Below, piece after piece: positions 17,159-27,163 of a stretch of 64,000 nucleotides of DNA. Below the pieces are notes generated by a model. The model was not told the origin of the DNA. It ran no database searches and saw only the letters and a list, made by a program, of their open reading frames with translations. Source of the DNA: an uncultured Chloroflexota bacterium (GTDB taxonomy: Bacteria > Chloroflexota > Chloroflexia > Thermomicrobiales > UBA6265); contig CALGSZ010000048.1 of the NCBI GenBank assembly GCA_937901745.1, positions 29,768-93,767 on the forward strand. Reading direction: 5' to 3'. The first letter of the stretch is position 1. Each line of letters starts with the position of its first letter. The translations under genes were made by a program, and so were the position numbers.

Positions 17159-18310
17159 CTACTTGCTCAAATCGAGCGCGAACGTCTCGGTTGCCAGCCG
17201 GTGGAAGGCGTCCCAATCGAAGGTGACGCCAGTCGAAACGGCATCGGTCAGCGTGAATGTGCCGCCGGGCGCCTGGAGCGGCGTCGTGACCACATCTTGC
17301 TCGAAGTATGGGCCGGTCGGCGAGAAGTGATCGCCCGGCAGGTCGATCTCAGGCAGCCCGTTGAAGTTCAGATTCATCGCCTTGCCCCAGGCACTGTCGA
17401 GCATGCCGCCGATCCATGTCTTCACGCCGTGCGCGCGGCAATACCGCGCGATTTCAATCGATTCGGCAAGTCCGGAGACGCGGGGCGGCTTGATATTGAT
17501 GACGAGCCGGCTCTGGATGCCGTTGCGCTCCCAGAGAGAGGTGGCCGCTTGGACATCCCGTAGCGAGTGGATGCTTTCGTCGAGGCAAATCGGCGTCCGC
17601 AGAGATGGCGCGATCTGGCTGTGGTAAATGATGTCGTCATCGTAGAGCGGCTGCTCGATCAGAAGCAGGTCCAAATCGTCCAGCCCTTGTAGTGCCTGCC
17701 AATTGTCCAGAGTGTAGGCCGAGTTGGCGTCGACCTGCAGCAGGATGTCGGGGAAACGCTCGCGGAGCGCGCGCGCGACCGCGACATCGAATCCGGGCCA
17801 AATCTTCACTTTCAGCCGCCGGTAGCCGAGGCTAACCGCATTCTCCGCCCGCTTCAGCACGTCCTCGATCGTCTTGCCACCGATGCTGACGCCGACGGGG
17901 AAGGACCGCGCCTCGCCGCCCCAGAGCTTCCAAAGTGGCTGCTGGTCTCGCTGCGCGATGATGTCCCAGAGGGCGGCTTCGACCCCGCTCTTTGCAAAGT
18001 TCGCTCCCTTGATCCAGGCGTAGCTCTCGCGCAGCGCCGCGACATCCTCGATGCCGCCGCGTTCCTCCTGCCAGCGCGCCACACTCGGCAGGATGAACTC
18101 GCGCAGAGAGGTCATGGCGGCCGGGGTATCGGATTCCGCCTTATAGGCGGGCTGCGCCATCGTCGGAATCTCGCCGATGCCGCGGAGGCCGTCGGTAGTC
18201 TCAATAACCACGAACGGCCGCGGCAGCGTTTTCTGTGTGCCGAAAGACGTCGTGAACGGGACGCGAAGCTCGAGCGTCGCGAGATAAACGGTAATGCGCG
18301 CAAGTTTCAC
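17159..18310 (-). CDS. Enolase-superfamily OSBS / N-succinylamino acid racemase
   Basis: The 383-residue protein belongs to the muconate-lactonizing subgroup. Catalytic residues are all visible: the K-x-K motif KVK (167-169), metal ligands Asp194 (VDAN), Glu219 (IEQP) and Asp244 (LDES), and the acid/base Lys274 in NIKPPRVSG. The late GGMLDSAWGKAMN block is characteristic of o-succinylbenzoate synthase and N-succinylamino acid racemase (NSAR/OSBS). No other menaquinone gene is nearby, and the gene overlaps a COG3375-type GNAT homologue by four bases. The racemase role in D- to L-amino acid conversion is therefore more likely than MenC, though dual activity is common in this family. Confidence 0.85.
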   Translation of the reverse strand: MKLARITVYLATLELRVPFTTSFGTQKTLPRPFVVIETTDGLRGIGEIPTMAQPAYKAESDTPAAMTSLREFILPSVARWQEERGGIEDVAALRESYAWIKGANFAKSGVEAALWDIIAQRDQQPLWKLWGGEARSFPVGVSIGGKTIEDVLKRAENAVSLGYRRLKVKIWPGFDVAVARALRERFPDILLQVDANSAYTLDNWQALQGLDDLDLLLIEQPLYDDDIIYHSQIAPSLRTPICLDESIHSLRDVQAATSLWERNGIQSRLVINIKPPRVSGLAESIEIARYCRAHGVKTWIGGMLDSAWGKAMNLNFNGLPEIDLPGDHFSPTGPYFEQDVVTTPLQAPGGTFTLTDAVSTGVTFDWDAFHRLATETFALDLSK

Positions 18311-19395
18311 GAGTGATCCTTCTCCTCTCCCTGCTTCCGCTCGAGCACGTAGTAGCTCTGCCGCTCGCCAGCGGCGTCGAGCCCGGTCGCGAACTCGGTG
18401 ATCGCGTAGCGCCCAGGCCGCGCCTCGACACGAGCGGCGATCGGTCCCTGGTCGGTATCAACATCGCGAGCCGACTTGGTCGTGACCAGAGCGCCGATGA
18501 CCGCCCGCAACTCCTGCCGCCACCGAATCGCCGTTCCTTGGTCGCTCCGCATCAGCGCGTCGATATCGCCCGGGATGCGGTAGCGCAGGCGCGGCGGCGC
18601 GGCCGCCAGCAGCTCCGCGCACGAATCGGTCGTGACCTCAGGGATGTCCGCGACATCCTCCAGCGACATTGGTCGATACTGGCCCTCATAAACGAGACGT
18701 AATCGCTCATGGACCTCGGGCGACAGGAGATCCCACCGCGCCGTGAAGCGATCGCTCGGGACGTCGCCGTAGAGCGCACTGGTCAGCGGCCCGTACTTAT
18801 CGATGGTGTACTCCTCGACTGTCGCGCGCAGCTTCTCGAGGTTCAGCCTGGCGTTCGCGCCGCGCATCGGATCGAAGGTCCAGGACACCGCGTGGTGGCC
18901 CGTCCGAACGGCGTCATACGCCTGCAGCACCTTGAGGAACCAGCCGAGATCCAATGACCCGCGCATGTCCTCTCGAATGCCGAGCATGTGAGAGACGAGT
19001 GTGCCGGACCGGCCGCCGAGACTGATAAGGAAGCCGAGCCAACCGTCCGCGTTACAGCCCTTTGCCAGGTCGTAGGCGATGATCGTCTGACCGCCTCCGT
19101 CTGGGATGATCGCCAGCACGTTGGTCGGCACGGTCAACTCCGGCGGGAAGCCCCAGACGCGCTCCTGCAGCAGGACGATGAGCTCCAGGACCGTGATCGG
19201 GACCCGCTCACCGTTGACCACGTTGTAGGAGGGAGATTGAGCGTGGTGCCAGCCGAGCGGCGCGAATGCGACGTCGCCGATGCCGGTAAACTCCCGAATC
19301 CACCCCGACTGATACGGCCGAAAGCCGAAGCGCTCGGGAGCCAGCGCTTCCAGCGCCCGTTCTTGCTCCACCCGGATGGTCGTTTCCCGCGTCAC
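18307..19395 (-). CDS. GNAT-superfamily acyltransferase-like protein (COG3375 type), partner of NSAR
   Basis: The 362-residue protein contains the distinctive stretch of the COG3375 group: VWGFPPELTVP, a GFLISLGG core strand, LVSHMLGIREDMRG (acyl-CoA-binding loop position), then SWTFDPMRGANARLNLEKL and YGDVPSDRFTARW. The usual R-x-x-G-x-G/A loop is degenerate (RGSLDLG), so CoA binding should be tested. It ends with an extra C-terminal region of about 130 residues. The stop overlaps the racemase start (ATGA). In characterised NSAR systems (Geobacillus; Gerlt and colleagues) a GNAT enzyme N-succinylates D-amino acids before racemisation, and I infer that role here. Confidence 0.75.
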   Translation of the reverse strand: MTRETTIRVEQERALEALAPERFGFRPYQSGWIREFTGIGDVAFAPLGWHHAQSPSYNVVNGERVPITVLELIVLLQERVWGFPPELTVPTNVLAIIPDGGGQTIIAYDLAKGCNADGWLGFLISLGGRSGTLVSHMLGIREDMRGSLDLGWFLKVLQAYDAVRTGHHAVSWTFDPMRGANARLNLEKLRATVEEYTIDKYGPLTSALYGDVPSDRFTARWDLLSPEVHERLRLVYEGQYRPMSLEDVADIPEVTTDSCAELLAAAPPRLRYRIPGDIDALMRSDQGTAIRWRQELRAVIGALVTTKSARDVDTDQGPIAARVEARPGRYAITEFATGLDAAGERQSYYVLERKQGEEKDHS

Positions 19396-19508
19396 TCCGA
19401 ACCCTCAGTCACCTGTTCGAATTCCCGCGGGATTGTAGCAAGGTCCAAGTGACGCGCCGCATCCCAAATCAGCACTGATTTCGAGGATGAGAACTTGGGC
19501 GCGGAGCC

Positions 19509-19542
19509 AAAGAAAACAGGGGTGGCGAAGCACCACCCCTGT
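19509..19542 (-). terminator. Rho-independent terminator of the hrcA-grpE-dnaK operon
   Basis: A perfect 10-bp stem (ACAGGGGTGG with its complement, 19516-19542) with a seven-base loop is followed, on the minus strand, by TTTCTTT. It lies about 25 bases after the dnaK stop, and no dnaJ follows. Confidence 0.9.
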
Positions 19543-19566
19543 TCGTTACCTGGTTTGGAATGCGGC

Positions 19567-21501
<1,935 letters not shown>

Positions 21502-21553
21502 GTTCGTCTGCTCCCTTGGTTTGGTGCGTGGTGGCTCGCTGATCGCCGCCCGC

Positions 21554-22228
21554 TTACTCTCCTTGCTCTGCTGTCGCCTCGTCTCCGGCGGGCGGCTGCT
21601 GCTCGCTTCCGGTCTCCTCTCTCAGTGCGTCTCCTACCTTGACCATCGCCGGGCGCAGAAGATGCTGGCCGTGCAAGTAACCCTTCTGATACACCTCGAC
21701 CACAATATTCTGCGTGCTTCCAGGCTCAGTGGCTACCGCTTCGTGGAGACCGGGATCGAACGGTTTGCCGAGCGCCTCGACCGGGGTCACGCCTTCACGC
21801 TCGAGCAGCGCTTGCAGCTTGCGCTCGATGAGCCGGATACCTTCGACCCAGGGATGCTCCCGCAAATCCTCTGGCACAGCCGCCAGCGCTCGCTCGAAGT
21901 CATCAATGATCGGCACGAGCGCTCGCAGGAGATCGCGGGTCGAGAGCTCACGAGCCAGCGCCCGCTCCTGATCGACCCGTCGCCGATAGTTGGCGAACTC
22001 CGCCAGACTACGCTTCAGCTGATCGAGATAGCTATCGCGCTCCGCGATGACCGTTGCCAGATCAGGCGTCGCTTCTGTCGCCGCGCCGTTGCTCGATTCC
22101 TTCTGCGCAGCCGCCGACTCTGTCTGATGATTCGGCTCGGCCGAGGCCGCCTCGGGATTCGCCTTGTTGTCTTCCGCGGCCACGTCCTCTGCCTGCTTCA
22201 CTGGCTCCTCTGCATCCGTCACCATCAT
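21554..22228 (-). CDS. grpE: Nucleotide exchange factor GrpE
   Basis: GrpE releases ADP from DnaK. The 224-residue product has a long acidic, Ala/Glu-rich N-terminal region (about 1-55), a coiled-coil segment (ERDSYLDQLKRSLAEFANYRRR) and the C-terminal beta domain with the family phrases GVTPVEALGKPFDPGLHEAV and GYLHGQHLLRPAMVKV. Two ATG codons stand side by side (22228 and 22225); AAAGGG just upstream is better placed for the second. It starts seven bases after the end of hrcA. Confidence 0.95.
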   Translation of the reverse strand: MMVTDAEEPVKQAEDVAAEDNKANPEAASAEPNHQTESAAAQKESSNGAATEATPDLATVIAERDSYLDQLKRSLAEFANYRRRVDQERALARELSTRDLLRALVPIIDDFERALAAVPEDLREHPWVEGIRLIERKLQALLEREGVTPVEALGKPFDPGLHEAVATEPGSTQNIVVEVYQKGYLHGQHLLRPAMVKVGDALREETGSEQQPPAGDEATAEQGE

Positions 22229-22234
22229 TTCCCT

Positions 22235-23353
22235 TTAGCTCGGTAGCGATCGACGTTGATCAGACCTACCAAATTCGCCGTCTCCAGTTGGATACAGCTC
22301 CGAAACGAGATCACTCATCAATCGCGCCATGTAGCGCACGGTCGAGACGGCTCGCGGGTACGGCATGCGCGTCGGTCCCAAGACTCCGAGGACTCCGGTT
22401 ACGACATCCTCGACGCCATACATCGAGACGACGATGCCGAAGCGTCGCAGCTCGTCCGGGAGACTGGTATCGCCGATGAAGACCTGGACATCCGCCCGCG
22501 GCGCCAATCGAGGGAGCAGCACCGACAGGAAGCCGCCGCCACGAACGAGCGAGAAGAGCTGCTGCAAGTCCGCGTCCGTGAGGTCCGGCAAACCGACCAG
22601 GTTCTCCAAGCCAGAATGCCGCACCAGCATGTGGCCGGCGGCGTCCAACGAGCGGAGCGTCCCTTCGATGTGCTCGATCACCAGCCTCGTCAGGGTGTCG
22701 GTGCCGCGACCACGGCTGGCCACCTCATCCGCGCCAAGCCCCCGCACATCCAATACCAGCGTGTCCGCCAGTCTGCTGAGCTGCTCCTGAGTCGCGGGCT
22801 GCGGCAAGTGAATCATGATCTGCCGCACCATGCTCTCGAGCGTGACCAGAATCAGCAGGGCGACGCGTGGCTGAAGCGAGATCAGCTCGAGGTGCCGCAC
22901 GCGGGCGGCCGCGCTGCGCGGCGCGCTGACGACCGAGACGCTGCCCGCGATTTCGGCGAGCGTCGTCGCGGCCAGCTCCATCCACCCTTCGAGCTGCCCT
23001 TCCGCCTGGCGGAAGAGGTGTCGAATCATGATCTGCTCGCCAGGCGGAAGCTCGACATCGCCCATCAGGTGATGGACGAAGTAGCGATACCCGGCTCCGG
23101 TTGGCACCCGACCACCAGACGTATGCAGATGCTCGACGTAGCCACTGGCCTCGAGCTCCGCCATCTCGTTGCGGATCGTCGCCGGAGACACGCCGATCGG
23201 ATAGCGCTCTGTCAGCGCCTTCGATCCGACGGGACGGCCGGTCGCCACGTACTCGTGGACGATGAGCTTGAGAATCGCCCGCTGACGCGGCGTCAGGTCC
23301 GCCTTTCGGCCCTCTCCGCGATCTGCTTGTCGGGTGTCACTCCGCTGCGCCAT
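22235..23353 (-). CDS. hrcA: Heat-inducible transcription repressor HrcA
   Basis: HrcA binds the CIRCE operator and represses class I heat-shock genes. The 372-residue protein has the N-terminal winged helix (LTPRQRAILKLIVHEYVATGRPVGSK, then GVSPATIRNEMAELEASGYVEHLHTSGGRVPT), the central GAF-like domain and C-terminal dimerisation region (FIGDTSLPDELRRFGIV, GVLGPTRMPYPRAVSTVRYMA). The ATG at 23353 is chosen because a CIRCE element lies just upstream; an open extension to 23434 would place CIRCE and the promoter inside the coding region. HrcA therefore represses its own operon. Confidence 0.95.
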   Translation of the reverse strand: MAQRSDTRQADRGEGRKADLTPRQRAILKLIVHEYVATGRPVGSKALTERYPIGVSPATIRNEMAELEASGYVEHLHTSGGRVPTGAGYRYFVHHLMGDVELPPGEQIMIRHLFRQAEGQLEGWMELAATTLAEIAGSVSVVSAPRSAAARVRHLELISLQPRVALLILVTLESMVRQIMIHLPQPATQEQLSRLADTLVLDVRGLGADEVASRGRGTDTLTRLVIEHIEGTLRSLDAAGHMLVRHSGLENLVGLPDLTDADLQQLFSLVRGGGFLSVLLPRLAPRADVQVFIGDTSLPDELRRFGIVVSMYGVEDVVTGVLGVLGPTRMPYPRAVSTVRYMARLMSDLVSELYPTGDGEFGRSDQRRSLPS

Positions 23354-23370
23354 CGCTCGCTCCACTACTG

Positions 23371-23397
23371 TTAGCACTCGAAACGCGAGAGTGCTAA
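23371..23397 (-). promoter_or_regulatory. CIRCE operator for HrcA
   Basis: TTAGCACTC (23371-23379), nine bases, GAGTGCTAA (23389-23397): an exact match to the CIRCE inverted repeat. It lies 17 bases before the hrcA ATG and overlaps the predicted transcription start, so HrcA binding would block transcription of hrcA-grpE-dnaK. Confidence 0.97.
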
Positions 23398-23404
23398 CGG
23401 CCAC

Positions 23405-23434
23405 AGGATAGCAATCTCGCGTAGTTTCCGTCAA
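23405..23434 (-). promoter_or_regulatory. Promoter of hrcA-grpE-dnaK
   Basis: On the minus strand TTGACG (23434-23429) and TATCCT (23410-23405) are 18 bases apart, and TGC precedes the -10. The expected start site falls at the edge of the CIRCE element. Confidence 0.8.
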
Positions 23435-23540
23435 GCTCGCTGGGTCTGGTTAGAGCGTCCGTACGGGAATTTTGGGTCACGTCCCCAACAGCCGGGACAG
23501 GAGGACGCGTCGGGAGTGCCGTGCGGGTGGGGCTGGATTG

Positions 23541-23957
23541 CTAGAGCGGCTGCCGACCGGAAAAGCCGGCGTCGAGCTCGTGCCAGTAGCGGATTCGCTC
23601 CTCCCCAAGGCGCCAGCAGAGGTAGACGATCCGATCGCCGCGCCGCGACGGGAAGTCGACGATGCCGTGGTCGAGATCCTTGACCTCGACGCCGAGACCC
23701 GCAATCTCGCGCAGGCCTTGCGAGAGCTTGGCGACGAGGTTCGCGATCTGGCGCTCGTGCGCCAGCGCCTCGACGCCGTGACCGTTCGAGCGCATCGCTG
23801 GCGTGAATTGCGCGAGGGCCAAGCGGGCGGTGTCCAGCTCTGCCTTCATCGCCTGCAGCTCCTCGAGGATCGGCGCGATTCGCGGCAAGAGCGCGTTGGC
23901 TTCCTCGAGCGTGAAGAGGCGGGGCCGCTCGGGCGCGCCATTTCCGTCCTCGCTCAT
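23541..23957 (-). CDS. DUF2203 family protein
   Basis: A 138-residue cytoplasmic protein with the DUF2203 pattern: FTLEEANALLPRIAPILEEL near the N-terminus, a central helical segment with alternating Leu/Glu, IAGLGVEVKDLDHGIVDFP, and a C-terminal YLCWRLGEERIRYWHELDAGF. The molecular role of this family is unknown. The ATG at 23957 overlaps the stop of the upstream gene by one base (TGATG). It sits upstream of the hrcA promoter but is separated from hrcA by that promoter, so it is not part of the heat-shock operon. Confidence 0.85.
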   Translation of the reverse strand: MSEDGNGAPERPRLFTLEEANALLPRIAPILEELQAMKAELDTARLALAQFTPAMRSNGHGVEALAHERQIANLVAKLSQGLREIAGLGVEVKDLDHGIVDFPSRRGDRIVYLCWRLGEERIRYWHELDAGFSGRQPL

Positions 23958-24730
23958 CACCCGCCACCTCCTGGCCATTGGGGATCGCTGGGCGCCGCGG
24001 ACTTGCCGAGGATTCGTGAGAGCAGTCCCGGCTTCTTTGGCGGCTTTGCGGCTGCCTCCAGGCGCTTGCGCAAGTCCGGAGCGATCCGCTTGCGGTCGGC
24101 GACCACGAGGCGCGCCCCCGGCGGCAACGCTTCCGGGGTCCCCGGCGTGATGACATCCATTGCCTCGTAAAGCCCCAACCCGCGCTCGCGCGCGTACCGC
24201 GCCACCTCGAGCATTAGCCCCATTACGGCAACGCCATCGAGCTCGGCATCAATTAACCGGCGCACCACGCGCTCGAGGCGCGCCTCCAGAAGCCGCTCGA
24301 AGTCGGGTACGAGCCGCGCCGGGATGTACGCCCCACCCATCATCCCGCGCGAGAGGTCGAGCCGTATCGGCAGCACACGCGCCGCACCCGTGTCGAGCCC
24401 GGCGTCAATGAAGAGGCGAGACGGCGGCCGCATCAACATCCCAACCCCGCGATCGATGCGCGCCTCCCAGGAAGTCAGGCTGACACCCTCGCAGAAGAAG
24501 CTCGGCTCGCGCGTCGCCAGCACCTGGCCAAGTGCGTAGGTCAGCGCGGACGCCCCTTCCTCGTCGCCGGCTCGCGCGCGCTCATAACCACGCCGCGCCG
24601 CGCTAACGACCCACTCCCGCCAGCGGCCATCGCCGGGTAAGGCATCGAGCAGCGCATCGTCGCCCGCGGCAGACCGGGCATAGAGCCGCACGAGGTCCAT
24701 GTCGAATGGGTGAAGCGAGCAGTGTTCCAT
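23957..24730 (-). CDS. Unknown 257-residue protein
   Basis: I do not recognise this family. The product is soluble, rich in Ala, Arg and Leu and largely helical. A region around residues 115-135 reads ARVLPIRLDLSRGMMGGAYIPARLVPDF, the central part has RLERVVRRLIDAELDGVAVMGLMLEVARYARE, and the C-terminus is a Lys/Pro-rich stretch ending in a short Gly run. No signal peptide or TM segment. It is coupled to the DUF2203 gene downstream. A TATAAT on the minus strand at 24783-24778 could be its -10 element. Confidence 0.7.
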   Translation of the reverse strand: MEHCSLHPFDMDLVRLYARSAAGDDALLDALPGDGRWREWVVSAARRGYERARAGDEEGASALTYALGQVLATREPSFFCEGVSLTSWEARIDRGVGMLMRPPSRLFIDAGLDTGAARVLPIRLDLSRGMMGGAYIPARLVPDFERLLEARLERVVRRLIDAELDGVAVMGLMLEVARYARERGLGLYEAMDVITPGTPEALPPGARLVVADRKRIAPDLRKRLEAAAKPPKKPGLLSRILGKSAAPSDPQWPGGGG

Positions 24731-24830
24731 GGAGTGATGGATATCGGGGCAAGCTACCGTTGCGGCACGTGAATCACATTATACGCCTGGGGCCCCACGT
24801 CGCTCGCGCTCCTCCAGTAAGCTTAGGCTC

Positions 24831-25631
24831 ATGAGCGCACCGAGCAAAATCGAAACCACCAACCCGGACGCGGACGAAAGCAGCGCGAAAGCCGGGATAT
24901 CCCGGCGCTGCACCGTTCGCATTTCCACGCTCAACATCAGCCGACCAACGCGAGAACGCAGCCTGTGCGGATTGCCTCTGCCGGCGGACCAAAGCCTTCA
25001 CGGCACGGTCAGCCGGCCATGGCCCGTCATCTGCCAGACCGGGCGACACACGTTCCTGGCCGACTCGTGGGCGATTCCGCTTCCCGATGCCTCATGCGAC
25101 CGGATTGTCTGCGACGGCGTGTTCGAGTACGTCCGCGACGATCTGGCCCTCATCGAGGAGCTAACGCGGCTCATCCGGCCCGGTGGCCAGCTGGTGATTT
25201 CCGTCCCCTACGCCGGTCCCTTGGCTTGGCTCGACACGTATAACCTCTACCACTACATCGTGGACATCACGGGGCGAGGGGAGCGGCCGATCGAAACGAA
25301 CGAGATCGGCTGGCGACGTCACTACAAACTCGCTGACTTCCGCGCCATGCTGACGCCCGCGTTCGAGATTCGCGCGTCAAAGACGAGCCGGCTCGGCGTG
25401 GCTGAGGCCATCCGGCTGGCGATGCTCCTCGCCTTCCGCTGGATCCTGCGCCGGGACGACCTCTACCACCGCTGCGAGCCGGCTCTCCGTGTCCTTGAGT
25501 CGCTCGAGGACCGAATTCAGCCAGGAAATGCCGGCTGGCGACTGACCGTCGAGGCGGTGCGAGCCTCCGCTACCGAACCGACGTCGCCAGAAGCGCCTGC
25601 GGGGCGGGAACGGGAACCTCGACCAGCTTGA
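24831..25631 (+). CDS. Class I SAM methyltransferase-like protein lacking motif I
   Basis: The 266-residue protein has the middle part of a Rossmann methyltransferase: IPLPDASCDRIVCDGVFEYVRDDLALIEELTRLIRPGGQLVISVPYAG (motifs II-III and post-motif region). The expected N-terminal SAM-binding E/D-x-G-x-G-x-G loop is absent; residues 1-75 are basic and Ser/Arg-rich instead. The rest includes NLYHYIVDITGRG and a C-terminal helix. It may bind a different ligand or be inactive. TAAGCT (24818-24823) seven bases before the ATG and the lack of a ribosome-binding site suggest a leaderless transcript. The 3' end overlaps the convergent aldolase gene by 62 bases. Confidence 0.7.
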   Translation: MSAPSKIETTNPDADESSAKAGISRRCTVRISTLNISRPTRERSLCGLPLPADQSLHGTVSRPWPVICQTGRHTFLADSWAIPLPDASCDRIVCDGVFEYVRDDLALIEELTRLIRPGGQLVISVPYAGPLAWLDTYNLYHYIVDITGRGERPIETNEIGWRRHYKLADFRAMLTPAFEIRASKTSRLGVAEAIRLAMLLAFRWILRRDDLYHRCEPALRVLESLEDRIQPGNAGWRLTVEAVRASATEPTSPEAPAGREREPRPA

Positions 25632-26994
25632 CGATGCGGTCGACGAGCGACGCCTTCCCGGCGACGCCGAGCCGCTGCATGATCAAGTCGAACGTGGAGA
25701 ACAGCTCGGACATCAGCTGGCTCCGCGTCTCCTCCGGCAGATCCCACAGGTCCCGCTTGAACGGGCCGAATCCGCGCTTGCGCGTCGTGTAATAGAACTG
25801 CGCGTCCGTCTGCCCCGGCTTGCGCTCGTCGGCATGGCGCTCCGTGAGATAGGCGTAGATTCGCTCCCTCAGGTCAGCCGGGAAGGCCGGGCTGTCGTAG
25901 ATCTGGTTCTGGAACGCCGTCGCGAGGTGCACCTCGATCGCGTTCGCCTCGGCGAATTTGTTGAACGCCTCTTCCGGGAGCGTCGAGGCGCCGTGCTGGA
26001 CCGCGCCGCCGAGTCCGTACTGCTCGCGCGCGACCTTCGAGAGTGTGGCGAGCGTCTCGAAATCGACGTTGACCTGAGCGATCGATCCGTCTGGCAGGAC
26101 GACGCCGCCGTGGCTCGTCCCGGTCTGGACGCTGATCTTGCTGATGCCCGCAATCGGCTTGCCGGCCGCCTCGCCACGCTGCTTCAGCTCCGCCAGGTAT
26201 CCCTCCATGAAGCCATGGAGGTCCTCGACGGTGCTGTTGCGCCCGCCGACCTCGCCGATCTCACCGCCGATCGAGACGGTGATGCCCTCCGGCTCGATCG
26301 AGCGGATGAACTCGGTCAGCTCCGCGGTGTGGCGATAATTCAGCTCCTGCTGCTCGCGCACCGTCGGCCGCGAGAGGTCCACGAGCGTGGAAGCGTCAAT
26401 GTCAATATTGAAGAAACCCGCGGCTATGGCCTCCTGCGCCAGGTCCCGCACCTTCTGGATCTCGGCCGCCGGGTCCTTCGCGTAGTTCTTCGCGATCGCT
26501 TGGAAGTGATCGCCCTGGATGAAGACCGGTCCCTGGTAGCCAGTCTTGATCGCCGCCGCCAAGACCGCCGAAGCGTATTCAGCCGGTCTCTGCCAGGTGT
26601 AGCTCATCTCCGAGCGGGCAATCTCGAAGATGACGATCTTCGTGTCGTTCTTCATCGCCGCGCGGAAGATGGTCTGCGCGACGTCGTAGGTCAGGCCGCG
26701 GACGTTGATCGCCGGAGCGGTGGCGTTGCTGTACTCGTTCCGGCCAGCGGCGAGGTACAGGTCGTGAATAGACGCCGGCACGGCGCCGAGCCGCACCGCG
26801 GCAGCGCGGATCAGCCAGCGCGCAGAATCTCGAAGATCGCCCTCACCGAACGTGGCCGTCGCGACAAGGCGGTCGAGTACTTTCGACCGCAACGCTTCGG
26901 CGTCGTTGATCTCGACGCCGCCATCCCTGATCGTCAGGATCCCATCCGTCTCGCGGCGCAGCTCAGCGAGGTCAGCATACGGCAGACGAGCCAT
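25570..26994 (-). CDS. Divergent class II (zinc) aldolase
   Basis: Class II aldolases use zinc to cleave or form ketose phosphates. The 474-residue protein is longer than the usual 300-350. It has a 90-residue N-terminal extension, then aldolase blocks: IQGDHFQ (catalytic Asp and zinc His positions), NIDIDASTLVDLS (matching the family's SHMIDLS region), GGEIGEVGGRNST, VQTGTSHGG (zinc His) and VQHGASTLPEEAF (zinc His). The family's N-I-D-T-D substrate motif is replaced by VHLATAFQ and the GGSG phosphate loop by GAST. Substrate may therefore not be fructose 1,6-bisphosphate. Its 3' end overlaps the convergent methyltransferase-like gene. Confidence 0.8.
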   Translation of the reverse strand: MARLPYADLAELRRETDGILTIRDGGVEINDAEALRSKVLDRLVATATFGEGDLRDSARWLIRAAAVRLGAVPASIHDLYLAAGRNEYSNATAPAINVRGLTYDVAQTIFRAAMKNDTKIVIFEIARSEMSYTWQRPAEYASAVLAAAIKTGYQGPVFIQGDHFQAIAKNYAKDPAAEIQKVRDLAQEAIAAGFFNIDIDASTLVDLSRPTVREQQELNYRHTAELTEFIRSIEPEGITVSIGGEIGEVGGRNSTVEDLHGFMEGYLAELKQRGEAAGKPIAGISKISVQTGTSHGGVVLPDGSIAQVNVDFETLATLSKVAREQYGLGGAVQHGASTLPEEAFNKFAEANAIEVHLATAFQNQIYDSPAFPADLRERIYAYLTERHADERKPGQTDAQFYYTTRKRGFGPFKRDLWDLPEETRSQLMSELFSTFDLIMQRLGVAGKASLVDRIVKLVEVPVPAPQALLATSVR

Positions 26995-27100
26995 TGCTCA
27001 TGCCTCCTTCTCTACTCCCGCGGCGCTCCTCGCGCCGGTTGCGCCCTGCCGGCGACCGCGCTCGCGTCGCCCTCGATTTGAGCGCAATGATACGGGAGCG

Positions 27101-27140
27101 CAAGAAAGAACGCGGCCACGGATTTTGCACCGTGGCCGCG
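27101..27140 (-). terminator. Rho-independent terminator of the cupredoxin gene
   Basis: A perfect 11-bp stem (CGCGGCCACGG with its complement, 27111-27140, eight-base loop) is followed on the minus strand by TTCTTTCTT, 24 bases after the cupredoxin stop. Confidence 0.9.
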
Positions 27141-27163
27141 AATCCGCTGTCTTTGCCGACCGG

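Noticed and set aside
17159..18310. Calling this gene menC
   Set aside because: The enolase-superfamily OSBS and NSAR activities cannot be told apart by sequence here, no men genes are nearby, and the partner is a GNAT homologue.
23354..23434. Longer N-terminus for HrcA starting at 23434
   Set aside because: It would place the CIRCE operator and promoter inside the coding sequence.
25834..27081. 415-codon plus-strand frame opposite the aldolase
   Set aside because: Arg/Asp/Leu-rich shadow of the aldolase with no start signal.
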